A stretch of 17,428 nt of DNA from positions 1 through 17,428 of the forward strand of contig UQRS01000045.1 in NCBI GenBank assembly GCA_900543525.1. The letters are read 5' to 3'. A model generated the notes under the pieces. That model saw only the letters and a list, made by a program, of their open reading frames with translations. It was not told the DNA's origin and ran no database searches. Shown in pieces: positions 6,738 to 16,469 of the stretch. The position numbers were made by a program, and so were the translations under genes. Position 1 is the first letter of the stretch, and each line of letters opens with the position of its first letter. The stretch comes from an uncultured Oscillospiraceae bacterium (GTDB taxonomy: Bacteria; Bacillota; Clostridia; Oscillospirales; Acutalibacteraceae).

Positions 6738-6956
6738 ATGAAAAAAACCTATATGCTGGAGGATTTGGATTGCGCCAACTGCGCTGCAAAGATGGAGAAT
6801 GCCATCGCGAAAATTGATGGAGTGAGTGCGGTTTCGGTCAACTTTATCGGACAGAAAATGACTCTGGAGGCGGATGACGCCGTTTTTGACGAGGTTTTAA
6901 AAAAGGCTGTCAAAACCATAAGAAAGGTGGAGCCCGACTGCCACGTCGTGCTGTAA
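6738..6956 (+). CDS. Free-standing heavy-metal-associated (HMA) domain protein
   Basis: The 72-residue product is a single ferredoxin-like HMA domain of the kind that binds a soft metal ion through a CxxC loop. The motif is LEDLDCANC with Cys12 and Cys15. The aspartate just before the first cysteine is typical of the DCxxC motif in zinc/cadmium ATPases rather than copper ones. The ribosome binding site AGGCGG lies 8 bases before the ATG. The gene ends 6 bases before the P1B ATPase gene, which lacks its own HMA domain. The two therefore look like a split form of the usual one-chain pump, with this protein acting as its metal-binding domain or chaperone. Confidence 0.92.
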   Translation: MKKTYMLEDLDCANCAAKMENAIAKIDGVSAVSVNFIGQKMTLEADDAVFDEVLKKAVKTIRKVEPDCHVVL

Positions 6957-6962
6957 AGGGTC

Positions 6963-8804
6963 ATGAGCAGAAAACAGAAAAAGATTTTAATCCGAATTGC
7001 GCTTTCCGCAATTCTGTGCCTTGTCGCCTGGGCGCTTCCGGTAAGCGGCCTCTGGCGCTTGATCGTTTTTGCGGTTCCGTATCTTGTGATCGGGTATGAC
7101 GTCCTCTGGTCGGCTATACGGAACATTCTGCACGGACAGATTTTTGATGAGAAATTCCTGATGACCATTGCTACGGTGGGCGCCTTTGCGATTGGAGATT
7201 ATCCGGAGGCGGCGGCCGTCATGATCTTTTATCAGGTAGGAGAGCTGTTCCAGAGCCTTGCCGTCGGGAAAAGCCGCAAGTCGATCGCGGCCCTGATGGA
7301 CATCCGGCCGGACTATGCAGTTGTGCTGCGCGGGGAGGAGAAGGAGAAGGTCTCCCCCGAAGAGGTGCAGCTGGGGGAGACGATTCTGGTCCGTCCGGGA
7401 GAGAAAATTCCGCTGGACGGCGAGATTATCGACGGCTCTACCACCGTGAATACCGCGGCGCTCACCGGCGAGAGTCTGCCGGTCGACTGCAGCGTGGGGG
7501 ATCGGGTAATCAGCGGGTCGATCAACCTTTCGGGCGTTATTCAGGTTCGCACAACCAGCGTCTATGCCGAGAGCACGGTAGCCAAGATACTGGAGCTGGT
7601 GCAAAACGCCTCCGAGAAAAAGGCGCGAGTCGAGAATTTCATCACGCGCTTTGCGCAGTGGTACACCCCTTGCGTTGTGGTGAGCGCTGTTCTGCTGGCG
7701 CTGGTGCCGCCGCTTTTCTTTGCGCAGGCGTGGAGTGTGTGGATCAACCGGGCTTTGATTTTCCTTGTGGTTTCCTGCCCTTGCGCACTGGTGGTCTCTG
7801 TGCCGCTCTCCTTCTTTGGGGGCATTGGCGGCGCCTCGCGTGCCGGTGTGCTGATCAAAGGCTCTAATTATCTGGAGGCGCTGTCGGGCGTGGATACGGT
7901 CGTGTTTGACAAGACCGGCACGCTGACCAAGGGTAGCTTTGCGGTAAACGCCATTCATCCGTCCTCGGTGTCTGAGGACGTGCTGCTGGACATCGCCGCC
8001 GCCGCGGAAAGCTATTCCAGCCACCCCGTGGCCGAGTCGATTGTGGCCGCGCACAAGGGGCATATTGACAAGGAACGGATCGGCGAGGTGACCGAGATTG
8101 CCGGCATGGGTCTGCGGGCCGAGGTGGACGGAAAGATTTTCTATGTCGGCAACGGCGCTCTTATGGAGAAGGCCGGGGCCAAATGGCATGAATGTCATCT
8201 GCCCGGCACGGTCATACATCTGGCGCAGGAGAATGTATATCTCGGCCACATCGTCATCAATGACGCGGTGAAGCCAGATGCGGCAGAGGCGATTGCCGAG
8301 CTGAAAAAGCTGGGCATCAAAAAGACGGTTATGCTGACCGGCGATATGGAGCGGGTTGCAGAGTCGGTCGGCCGCACGGTGGGTGTAGATGAGGTGCACG
8401 CCGGACTCCTCCCCGCGCAGAAGGTGGAGCGAGTGGAGCGCCTGCTGAACGACGACTGCAAGCTGGCCTTTGTCGGAGACGGAATCAACGACGCGCCGGT
8501 TCTCTCCCGCGCGGACGTCGGTGTGGCGATGGGCGCGCTGGGCAGCGACGCCGCGATTGAATCGGCTGACATCGTCCTGATGGACGATCAGCTGTCCAAG
8601 CTGCCGCTTGCCATTCGGATCTGCCGCAAAACCATGCGCATTGCAAGGCAGAACATCTGGTTTGCACTGGGCGTGAAGGTGATTATCCTTCTGCTCAGCG
8701 CGCTGGGAATTGCAAACATGTGGGTTGCCGTTTTCGGCGACGTGGGCGTTATGGTGCTTGCGGTGCTGAACGCCATGCGCGCCATGATGAAGGACAAAGG
8801 GTGA
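6963..8804 (+). CDS. P1B-type heavy-metal-translocating ATPase (zinc/cadmium/lead type)
   Basis: This 613-residue membrane pump is predicted to use ATP to export Zn(II), Cd(II) or Pb(II). Motifs in order are TGES (168-171) in the actuator domain, the transmembrane metal site CPC (272-274), DKTGT with phosphorylated Asp316, SHP (353-355) in the nucleotide domain, and GDGINDAP (505-512). Lys572 and Asp593 in the last two membrane helices match residues that mark the P1B-2 (ZntA/CadA) group. The N-terminus starts with membrane helices and has no HMA domain; that domain is encoded by the preceding small gene. The start has only a poor ribosome binding site overlapping the previous stop, so translational coupling is likely. 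Induction by metal through the upstream repressor is inferred. Confidence 0.95.
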   Translation: MSRKQKKILIRIALSAILCLVAWALPVSGLWRLIVFAVPYLVIGYDVLWSAIRNILHGQIFDEKFLMTIATVGAFAIGDYPEAAAVMIFYQVGELFQSLAVGKSRKSIAALMDIRPDYAVVLRGEEKEKVSPEEVQLGETILVRPGEKIPLDGEIIDGSTTVNTAALTGESLPVDCSVGDRVISGSINLSGVIQVRTTSVYAESTVAKILELVQNASEKKARVENFITRFAQWYTPCVVVSAVLLALVPPLFFAQAWSVWINRALIFLVVSCPCALVVSVPLSFFGGIGGASRAGVLIKGSNYLEALSGVDTVVFDKTGTLTKGSFAVNAIHPSSVSEDVLLDIAAAAESYSSHPVAESIVAAHKGHIDKERIGEVTEIAGMGLRAEVDGKIFYVGNGALMEKAGAKWHECHLPGTVIHLAQENVYLGHIVINDAVKPDAAEAIAELKKLGIKKTVMLTGDMERVAESVGRTVGVDEVHAGLLPAQKVERVERLLNDDCKLAFVGDGINDAPVLSRADVGVAMGALGSDAAIESADIVLMDDQLSKLPLAIRICRKTMRIARQNIWFALGVKVIILLLSALGIANMWVAVFGDVGVMVLAVLNAMRAMMKDKG

Positions 8805-8916
8805 TTTTCGCCCTGTCGGAGGTTTTTGTGCTTCGGCTCGTCCGTTTATCCGGCCGTCCGGTCGTCCGGTATGGCCGGCACAGGGAATGTTTTTAAAACC
8901 GAAGCAGCTTGGCTTT

Positions 8917-8961
8917 AACCGGGATAATACCGCTTTCTATGGCGGTGTTATCCCGGTTTTT
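8917..8961 (+). terminator. Intrinsic terminator of the metal-resistance operon
   Basis: A long hairpin pairs 8917-8932 with 8942-8957 (AACCGGGATAA with TTATCCCGGTT outermost, then ACCGC with GCGGT). A T-run follows immediately. It lies about 110 bases after the ATPase stop codon. Confidence 0.88.
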
Positions 8962-9252
8962 GCGTAATGAAAAACGGTTCTGTTAAAAGGCCTCAAGGCC
9001 TCCTCTTTTTTTCGAGAAGGAGGAAAACCTCGCCTGAAGGGAGACTTTTGGCGCCGCCTTTGCTGCCGGAGGGAGAGGGCGTTTTTTCGAGGAGGCTTTG
9101 TTTTTTTGGCACTCTTTGGCCGCTGATCGTCTTTCCGCTTTTCGCGGCCTGCATTTTTCTTTACGCTGCGGCAAAAGCGCCTTCGGCCTTAAAGCGACGG
9201 ATGGCAAGGTTTGCCTTCTGTCAGCCTTAGGGGAAAGCAGCGGCAGAAAATC
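8962..9252. other. Intergenic stretch without a supported gene
   Basis: Open frames exist on both strands here, but they have low-complexity, Arg/Pro/Lys-rich translations, no ribosome binding site, and no recognisable domain. The sequence is uneven, with repeated TTTTTTCGAG motifs near 9007 and 9083 and an AGGCCT pair near 8989-9002. It may be remnant or purely spacer DNA. Confidence 0.45.
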
Positions 9253-9292
9253 ACCGCCCCCGGGGAGCGGATCGGACTCTCCCGGGGGCGGT
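9253..9292. terminator. GC-rich hairpin, possible terminator
   Basis: The arm 9253-9267 pairs with 9277-9292 except for one bulged base. It forms a very stable hairpin of the ACCGCCCCCGG type. A short T-run follows on the plus strand and a weak one on the minus strand. It lies downstream of the glycoside hydrolase locus and backs up the terminator at 9316. Confidence 0.55.
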
Positions 9293-9310
9293 TTGCGTTG
9301 GGGGCGGCAA

Positions 9311-9358
9311 AAAGCAAAGCCGGAGGAGCGGTTGACTCCTCCGGCTTTGGCTTTTTTT
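9311..9358 (-). terminator. Bidirectional terminator downstream of the glycoside hydrolase locus
   Basis: The perfect 13-base arms AAAGCCGGAGGAG (9316-9328) and CTCCTCCGGCTTT (9336-9348) enclose a 7-base loop. The plus strand continues into seven T, and the minus strand continues into GCTTTTTG. The hairpin starts about 60 bases beyond the dockerin stop codon. Confidence 0.85.
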
Positions 9359-9407
9359 GAAATCTGGCGGGTGTATGGGCGCCCACCCTTTTTGCAGGGG
9401 CTTGCCT

Positions 9408-12400
9408 TTACGCTCCGGCGACGATCAAAGCGCGCAGCGCCACCACGTCGGAGACGGTCAGTTTCTGATCCGTATCATCCAGGTTGCCGGCCGCAAACTC
9501 GCGGTCACTCCAGCTGCCGGCGACGATCAGCTTACGCAGCTCGACCACGTCGGAGACGGTGACAGCGCCGTCGCCGTTCACATCTCCGCGCCGGACAGCC
9601 AGATCAAGAAGCTTCTGCTCGGCGTCGGTCAGCAGTTTATAGTTGGTTACCAGCTTCTTTTCCGCCTCGGACAGCGCGTCGTAGGCGGCTCTGGCAGCCT
9701 CGACCTCGGCCTTCTGGTCAAGGGAGGTGATCTCTCCCAAAGCGTTAATCCGATTGATGACATCCTGCACGGCTGTCGGCTGCGCAGTGTTCAGGATCAT
9801 GATCTCGTTAAGCTGGACCCTCGGCCAGTCGCCCGCCGGCTTGACCCCCTGATAGGTCACATTGATTCTCACATAGCGAGCAACCCTTGCCGCGCCCAGA
9901 GAAATCTCCACCGGGGTGTTGGGCGTGGTGGTAGAGCCGGTCATGCTCTTTACGGTTGTAAAGGCGATTTCCCCGTCGGCCTTGATCTGAATGTCATAGT
10001 TCTTCGGGAAGCCGGCGGCCGAAACGCCGTCGTCGGACAGGGCGTTTCTCTGATAAAGCTTGATCAGGTCGAAGGCGGTGTCCTTCCCAAGGTCGATTTC
10101 AACCCAGACCGGCTGGCTGCTCAGATTCGCGTCATGGATAATCTCGGTGATCCAGCCGCCGTCGCCGATGACGATGCCGTCGGTCAGATTGTCTTTGCTC
10201 CAGGTCGGCGGCGCGCTCATCTCGTTGCTGACGGTTACCGGCTTTCCGTAAGCCAGGTTGTTTTTGTTATCGCCGGAAATGTTGATGACCTGCTCGTTGA
10301 CGGTCTCGGCCGACAGCTCGAAGGTCGGTTTGAAGGCGTCCGACTGCATGTAGCTGATAATCGCCTTCCGCAGCGCCATGGCCTCCGGATACTCGGTCTT
10401 GAGCTGCTCCAGTCCCATGGAGGAGACGACGAGGGAGCCCTTGCCAACCTTCGCTTCGTATAAGAGGCTCAGATTCTCCATCTTCTCAAAGCCGTCCAGA
10501 ACTTTAATCAGCGGCTCGATTTTGCTGCCGTTCGCATCGGTTATGCTGTCCAGATTCATCGGGCGGCCCAGCTTCGCCATGGCTCACCACTGATAGTCGG
10601 AGTAGTATTCCGTCGGGAAGCTTGCGAAGAGGGGGTGCTCCGAATCCAGAAGAAGTCCCATGGTTCCGGGCTGATTTTGGTCGTATGTGGACCAGAAGGC
10701 GGTGGAGAAGCGACCCTCTCTGCTCTGCGGGAGCGCGTTCGCGTTGGCCTTGGGGCTGAGGAAAACCTTGCCGCCGGCCGAAAGAATCTCCATAGCCGTG
10801 TCGTCCAGGTACTCCGCCACATACACGTCGCCGTCCGCGACCTGCTTATCCGCCGGATAGACCCAGATGTTGTAGCTGTTGTGTCCGTTTTCACAGAAGA
10901 TCTCGAGGGTCAGCTGAGCCTCGCTTGTGATTTTGTCCAGCGGAATGGAAATTTCGCCCGCGCTGGTCAGCGACCCTTGTGCAAACTGGGTGGATTTGGT
11001 TTTTCCTTCGGCAAAGACGGTTCCGTCCTTGTAGGACAGCTTGTAGCCGACCTCACCCTTGAAGGCGCTCGCGGAGTAGTTGGAGAGCAGCAGCTCGCCG
11101 GTCAGCTTTTCCGCGTTGGTGAAGCAGAATTTGGAGGCCTTCAGCAGGGGGACAACCGGGCTGAAAAAGTCGGAGAAGGCATCCGGGTCTGCAAAGTCAT
11201 ACGGCTTCGACTCGCCGAAGGCGTTCATCATGCCGACCAGAGCCGTGCCCTGTCCGCTGAAGTTCTGAATCCCCAGCAGGGAGATTCCGCTCATCCCAGA
11301 GGTGCGCAGCGCGGCCTCGATTTCCGCCTTGTATCCCAGCCTCGACAGCATGCCAGAGGCTTCGATCGCCTTTTGCACGTCCTCGTCGGTGAGGCCCTTC
11401 TCCTTTGCCTTTTCGGCAATCTGCTTGAAGTTTCTCGCGTCCAGCACGCCGGTATAACGCTCGGTCTCGGTCAGAATGTCCGGGAAAACCTGATACTGGC
11501 CGACCTCAAAGCCGAAGGCCGGGACGCCGTATACGGACAGCTGGCTGATGACCGAATCGTAATTCACGGTGGTGGAAGGATGATTCTGATTGACAAAGCC
11601 GCCCAGCCCGCCGTAGGAGCCTTCTGAAATGGGCGTCTCCCAGCTGCTGCGCCGTGAAGAAATCCGCGTTGGGGGAGGGGGTGGCGCCGCCGTAGGCGAT
11701 GTTGGAGCCGGGGGCGTACAGCCTCGTCGGGTCGTCAGCCTTCAGATCGGCGACCAGCTTGTCGCCGTAAACGGTGTAGTCGTCGCCGCTGTAGGTCAGC
11801 TCATTTCCGAAGGAGAGCATGACAAAGGAGGGGAGGTTTGCAAATTCCTTGATGATTGCGAAGGCCTCTTTTGTATAATACGCTCTGCGCACGTCGTCGC
11901 TCAGCATGGGATTGTCCCAGCAGGACAGCTCGGGCTGCAGATAGAGTCCCAGCTTATCCGCGGCGGCAAATGCGGCGTGCGGGGGGGCACCAGCTGTGGA
12001 AGCGCACCGCGTCGATGCCGTAGGCCTTGTAGGTGCCAAACAGCTTCTCCCACTCGGCCGTGTCCATGGGGGCGTATCCGGTCAGGGGGAATACGGCGCA
12101 GTTGGCCTCTCCCCTTAAAAACACCTTGTTGCCGTTGATCGCGAAGCTGCCGTTGCCGTTGGTGAACACCCGCATGCCGAACTCCGCCTCGCGGGAGGCG
12201 CCGTTGTCCAGCCGGGCGGTCATCTGATAAAGCGGGGTTTCAAACTCGCTCCACAGTTTTACATCCTCGGGCATGGCGTAATCGGACAGGGAGACGGTCT
12301 TTGCCTCTCCGGCGGCAAGCTCTGCCGGGAGGGTTCTCTCCTCCCCGTCGGCGCAGCACAGGGTCAGATTCCCGGAGTAGGCGGCGCCCGACCGGTTCTG

Positions 12401-14664
12401 GAGGTCGGCCTCAACCAGGACGGTTTTCAGATCCGCGTTGGGATAAACGCGGAGGTCGCGGATGAAAACGGCCTCCTGAATCTGAAGCTCGAAGCGGCCG
12501 AGAATACCGTTCCAGTTGGTCTGCGTTTCGTCGGTCGCCATGTGCGAATTCACAATGGGATTGGACGGCATCCCAGGGTAGGAGTTATCTACCTCGATCG
12601 CAATCCGGTTGTACTGGCCGTACTGCAGATTTTCCGAAAGATCATAGCTCTGTGACGCGGGAAGAAGGTTCGACTGCGTAGAGGGGGAAACTTCCGTTCC
12701 GTTGACCCATACGCGGGTGACGCGGGTCTGCTCCATAAAGAGCTCCAGCCGCCGGCCGGCCCAGACATCGCTGATGTACAGCTCCTTTTGATAGGTGGCC
12801 GGCCCGGTATATTTGTAGTACCGGCTCAGCCTCTGGATATCGTTGGCGGGGTTGAAGGTGCCGAGCTTGTTGGTATCCAGCGTGCCGGGTAGGCGTACTC
12901 TGTCGGACGGCGTCACATCGCTGCTGTAGCTGCTGAGGCTGACGTTCCACTCTCACGACAGGTCGCAGGAACCGCTTTCTGCGGCGCCGATCGCCTTTAT
13001 AAAATTCGAAATCCGCATGCAGGTTTTGTGGATCTCGGATTTGGAGGCGGCCGCGTCGGCATACACGCGGTTTGCCTCCTCCAGCAGGGAGGCGGCGCTT
13101 GCCTTGTCCGCGGCGATGTCCAGCTTATCGGCCGCGGCGGTCAGCGACTGTATAAAGGCCGCCAGATCCTCTTTGCTGTAAGCCTTGGCCTTGGAAAGGA
13201 AGGCAGTGCTGGCGGCGTCTATTTCATTTTTGATGTTGGAGTAATCTTCGGGAAGCATATTGTCACGCCCTAATTTTGTGTAAAATTGTTCGACCTCCGC
13301 TGTGAAAGCCGCAACCGTTTCGGCGGAGAAGCTGCCGATCTCCGTGCCGACGACCGCCTTGCGGATGAGGTCGCTTGCGTAATCATAGCTTGAGAACGCG
13401 TCGACCATGCTGCGGTCAAAGGTGGTGATGTCTACCTCCGAAATGGTGCTGTTGGTGCCGGAGGTCGCAAGAGAGTAAATCTGTATGTACTTCGCGCGGG
13501 TGTACGCAAGGTCGATGATGGAAGCGTTCTGCGTTGTGTCGCCGGTAAAATCCGTGACCAGCCGCATCTCATCCAACGTGTCACCGGCGTAAATCTGCCC
13601 GGATGTGATTTTCCCCGCATTGGCGTCCTGCCGCGGCAGAATGGAGATGTCGTGCAGCGTCATCGTCTTGCTCAACGTGATGGTTAAATGTGCGGGAAGG
13701 GGGTTACCTCCTGCTGCCACTCGCTGTGCCAGAAGGTGGAGGTGTCTCCGTCGATGGCGTTTTCGGGCGGATAGCTGGGATTATAGGTGTTGGCTGTGAT
13801 CTGCATGGCGCCCTTTTCGAGGTCGATGACGCCACTTTCAAAAGCATTGATACCGATTTCGGCGATCGCGGTATTGACGCTCGTTGTGCTCAGCGAGCGG
13901 ATTTCAATATACTTCACCGCGGTACGACCCAGATCAATCACCACGGCCTCCCGATTGCCGCTGTCGGTGATGGCGGCGATCTGCTTCAAATCCTCCGCCG
14001 TTTCGCCGACGTAAATTTCTCCCGAGGTGATCCTCTCTGAGTCGGCGTCCTGCCGCGGCAGGATGGAGATGTCGCTCAGAACCCGGATTTTATCCAGCTC
14101 GATGGTCAGGATGTGGGGGAAGGGGGTATCCTCCGGAGACCAGCTGGTGTGCCACAAGCTGTTTGTCTTTCCGTCGATGGCGTTTTCCGGCGGGCAGTCG
14201 GGCTGAAAATCGTTCGCGGAGATTTTTATTTTCTCTTTCGGCACCGGCACAATGCGCCCTCCTTCCTCCTGATTTCCGCCAAAGAGGCGGAGGATCTGCG
14301 CTTCCACCGCGGCGACCCTGTCGGCCACGGCCTTTGAATCCTTTGTGCCGAGCAGCGCGCGCAGAGCCTCACTCTCGGTTTTTAAGGCGTCATATTACGC
14401 CTGGCTTACCTTATACTCGCCCTCGCCGATGCTGTTATCAAAGTAGGATAGAACAGAATCGGCCTTTTGCACGGTTTTCAGGATCAGGGCGTCATCCGCG
14501 CTGGAGGCGCCGTCCGACGCCGGCTGCGCGGCAAGATAGGTCGGCATGGAAAGCAAAACCATAAAAATTGACATAATGGCCGAGAGGACGGCTTTGCACC
14601 AGCCGGCTTTCGTCCTCCTTTTCCTTGCGCTGACCGATTTTGGCTTTGATAAACTTGATTTCAT
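9408..14664 (-). pseudogene. Decayed secreted family 2 glycoside hydrolase with discoidin-type domains and a dockerin
   Basis: Joining frames gives about 1,750 codons. Order: signal peptide (14664 to about 14530); two F5/8-type (CBM32-like) modules (about 14226-13837 and 13806-13415); a helical linker; a GH2 sugar-binding fold from about 12960; an Ig-like part; a TIM barrel with acid/base Glu in FGNE (11800-11802) and likely nucleophile Glu in FGFEVGQ (11505-11507); a third F5/8-type module (about 10262-9785); a helical segment; and a type I dockerin (about 9587-9411, DVNGDGAVTVSDVV, second repeat DDTDQKLTVSDVV). Lesions in order: in-frame TAA at 14395-14397 (probably Gln); one T lost near 13686; TGA at 12953-12955 in DLS-stop-EWNVSL (probably Gly); one extra C in the seven-C run at 11981-11987; a +1 shift near 11635-11655; TGA at 10584-10586 in YQW-stop-AMAK (probably Trp). 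GGAGGG precedes the ATG at 14664. Role when intact: hydrolysis of a beta-linked glycan outside the cell. Substrate unknown. Confidence 0.9.
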
Positions 14665-14724
14665 GAAAATTCCCTCCAAATCTATGCTGTAAAAATTTGA
14701 CGGGTATGCCTTCTGTAAGGAAGA

Positions 14725-14759
14725 ATATCATACGCAAAGCGGTGTAATCAATATGATAT
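14725..14759. promoter_or_regulatory. Putative operator between the glycoside hydrolase and AraC-type genes
   Basis: A perfect inverted repeat ATATCATA (14725-14732) and TATGATAT (14752-14759) with a 19-base spacer lies in the short divergent region. Its position between the two start codons fits a site bound by the AraC-family regulator to control both genes. No -10/-35 pair with proper spacing could be assigned firmly. Confidence 0.4.
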
Positions 14760-14790
14760 ATTTTCAAATACATACAAATAATTGAAAATT

Positions 14791-15690
14791 ATGGAAAAAG
14801 AAAGTATACTGTGTATACAATATCCCGAAATCGGGAGTGTGCCGTATGGAAAAAAGATCAATGTAATACTGCCGGAGCAGACGCTGCAGTCCCTCTCCTA
14901 CCATAATCATTTCACCATCACCCGCATCGGCTATTATCAGGAGCCGACCAACCACTACATCGACCGCGTGGATTGAAAGGACGCGGTTTTGCTGCTTTGT
15001 CTGAACGGATCGGGGTATGTGAAATATAAGGATAAGGATTATACGATCGGACGGCGAGACGTGGCCTTTCTCGAGCCGGATGTGCCGCATAGCTACGGCT
15101 CTCTGGGGGAGAATCTGTGGACGATCCTCTGGGTGCATTTTCATGGCGACGGAATACCGCAATATGTACAGCTCCTTAAAAAATACGGTATGGACTATGT
15201 TTTCAATCTCCCGAATTATGGCAGCCTTGCGGAGGAGCTGAACAGCATCCTCCTGCGGCTGGAGCGCGGCTACAGCCCGATTGATATTCACAAGGCCTGC
15301 TGCCTTCTGGAGCTGGCTTTGCTGAACATTCTTGAAATGCATTCGGACACCGTCTCGACCAGCAATCAGTATGTCCAGAAGGCGATCGGCTTTATGAAGG
15401 AGAATCTCGACAACAATATGGATCTGGATGCCATTGCGCGGCACCTCGGCGTTTCAACCTATCATACGATTCGGATTTTTAAGCAGGCGCTGACCGCGAC
15501 GCCCATGCAGTATTACAATACGCTGCGTATGAACAGAGCGGCGAAGCTTTTGCGCTCGACCGACATGACCGTGACGGAAATCAGCCAGAAGATGAACTAC
15601 AGCAGCCCATTTCTCTTCTCCCAGCAGTTCAAGAAAAAGATCGGCGTTTCGCCGTCGGTGTATAAAAATGAGGTGCATCGAAAGTATTGA
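14791..15690 (+). pseudogene. AraC-family transcriptional regulator interrupted by an in-frame stop
   Basis: Read through, this is a 299-codon AraC-family regulator of typical length. An N-terminal cupin-like sensor domain (LLLCLNGSGYVKYKDKDY, then DVAFLEPDVPHSYG) is followed by two C-terminal helix-turn-helix motifs (DLDAIARHLGVSTYHTIRIF and VTEISQKMNYSSPFLFSQQF). A TGA at 14974-14976 (codon 62) interrupts the frame between HYIDRVD and KDAVLLL. The reading continues in the same frame, so this is a single substitution, perhaps from TGG or CGA. A TTG at 14989 could restart translation but would lose the front of the sensor domain. The gene is divergent from the decayed glycoside hydrolase, its likely target. 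A DNA-binding fragment could still be made, so loss of function is probable rather than certain. Confidence 0.85.
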
Positions 15691-15705
15691 GAGGCCTTCG
15701 GCCTC
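15691..15705 (+). repeat. Short hairpin right after the AraC-type gene
   Basis: GAGGCC and GGCCTC pair around a TTC loop directly after the stop codon. There is no T-run, so it is probably an accessory to the terminator at 15725. Confidence 0.5.
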
Positions 15706-15721
15706 CTTGCTTATTCCAAAA

Positions 15722-15771
15722 GAAAAACGCTGCGTCCGGGATGCTTACCGGACGCGGCGTTTGCTGTTTTT
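15722..15771. terminator. Bidirectional intrinsic terminator between convergent genes
   Basis: The arms 15725-15739 (AAACGCTGCGTCCGG) and 15748-15762 (CCGGACGCGGCGTTT) pair with one mismatch around an 8-base loop. T-rich runs follow on both strands. It serves the AraC-type gene on the plus strand and the lipoprotein operon on the minus strand. Confidence 0.85.
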
Positions 15772-15845
15772 GACGGAATGTTTTGTGCAGAGGGGAGACC
15801 CCCTTTTTTGCGGCGGTCGGGCGGTTTGACAAAACGGCCGGAGCG

Positions 15846-16445
15846 CTATCCTTCGATATAGGCGATCAATTCCCCGGCAGCCTCAAACGCGCCGCAAGGA
15901 GAACTGTAGCTGCCGTTTCCGGCGTCCTCAAACACCCAGGAGGCGCGATTCTCCCCCTCCTTCACCAGGGAAAAAACCACGTCGGCATAACTGCCCTCGC
16001 CGTAGCGGTAGATTAAGTGCCGCCCGGTCTTGTAGTATTCCGGGTCAATGATGGATTTAAACTGTGGTCGCTCGCCGGTGTAGCCGCCGTTTTCATCTGC
16101 GTGGGAGAAGAAGAGGGCGGTTTTGTCCCGCGCGGCGTTCCGCTCGAGAATTGAGTCGAATTTCTCGTCCTCGGGGGAGAAAACCTTCGCCTTCCCGTCG
16201 ACTGTGTAGATCAGGCGGTCGGGTCGAGCCAGATCGGCAACCCTGGTCGTCTGAATATTTTGAAAGGCGGTTCCTCTGCCCTCGGGCGGTGTGTAGGCGT
16301 CGGTGTCGAACGAAAACACCTCACCCGCCGCGGTCGGTTCGGAGGAGGACAGCGCGCCCGAACTTTCTTTGTCCTCCTCGCCGCAGCCGGCAAGGAGCAG
16401 GAGGCAGAGAAAAACGGTCAAAAGAAGCGATAGTAAACGTTTCAT
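15846..16445 (-). CDS. Small lipoprotein of unknown function
   Basis: I do not recognise a family. The 199-residue product starts with a lipoprotein signal peptide: MKRLL, a leucine-rich core, and the lipobox LLAGC with Cys21 as the lipidated residue. It should be anchored to the outer face of the membrane. A short Ser/Glu-rich linker is followed by a compact, mixed alpha/beta-looking domain of about 150 residues with many aromatic and acidic residues and one cysteine (in YSSPCGAF). The ribosome binding site AAGGAGG lies 7 bases before the ATG. The gene is 24 bases after the caspase-like gene on the same strand, so they are probably cotranscribed and may act together at the cell surface. It could bind a peptide, a ligand or the protease. 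Confidence 0.88.
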   Translation of the reverse strand: MKRLLSLLLTVFLCLLLLAGCGEEDKESSGALSSSEPTAAGEVFSFDTDAYTPPEGRGTAFQNIQTTRVADLARPDRLIYTVDGKAKVFSPEDEKFDSILERNAARDKTALFFSHADENGGYTGERPQFKSIIDPEYYKTGRHLIYRYGEGSYADVVFSLVKEGENRASWVFEDAGNGSYSSPCGAFEAAGELIAYIEG

Positions 16446-16469
16446 AAGAAAACCTCCTTCAAAGATTTG

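Noticed and set aside
6987..8399. 470-codon minus-strand open frame opposite the P1B ATPase
   Set aside because: It mirrors the ATPase, is rich in His/Arg/Gly without a domain, and runs against a complete, motif-perfect gene.
8967..9230. 87-codon plus-strand frame between the metal operon and the glycoside hydrolase
   Set aside because: It lies just after a strong terminator, lacks a ribosome binding site, and is opposed by an equally long frame. The composition suggests non-coding DNA.
9408..14664. Programmed frameshifting or several separate genes in the glycoside hydrolase locus
   Set aside because: The fragments start and stop inside single domains, lack their own ribosome binding sites, and fall in order as one protein. 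Three shifts and three stops are too many for recoding.
9408..15690. Reassignment of UGA to an amino acid (Trp or Gly) to explain the in-frame TGA codons
   Set aside because: TGA ends intact genes in the same window (sipL-type gene and the P1B ATPase). The three TGA codons would need different residues. The locus also has a TAA stop and frameshifts. Decay explains all of this better.
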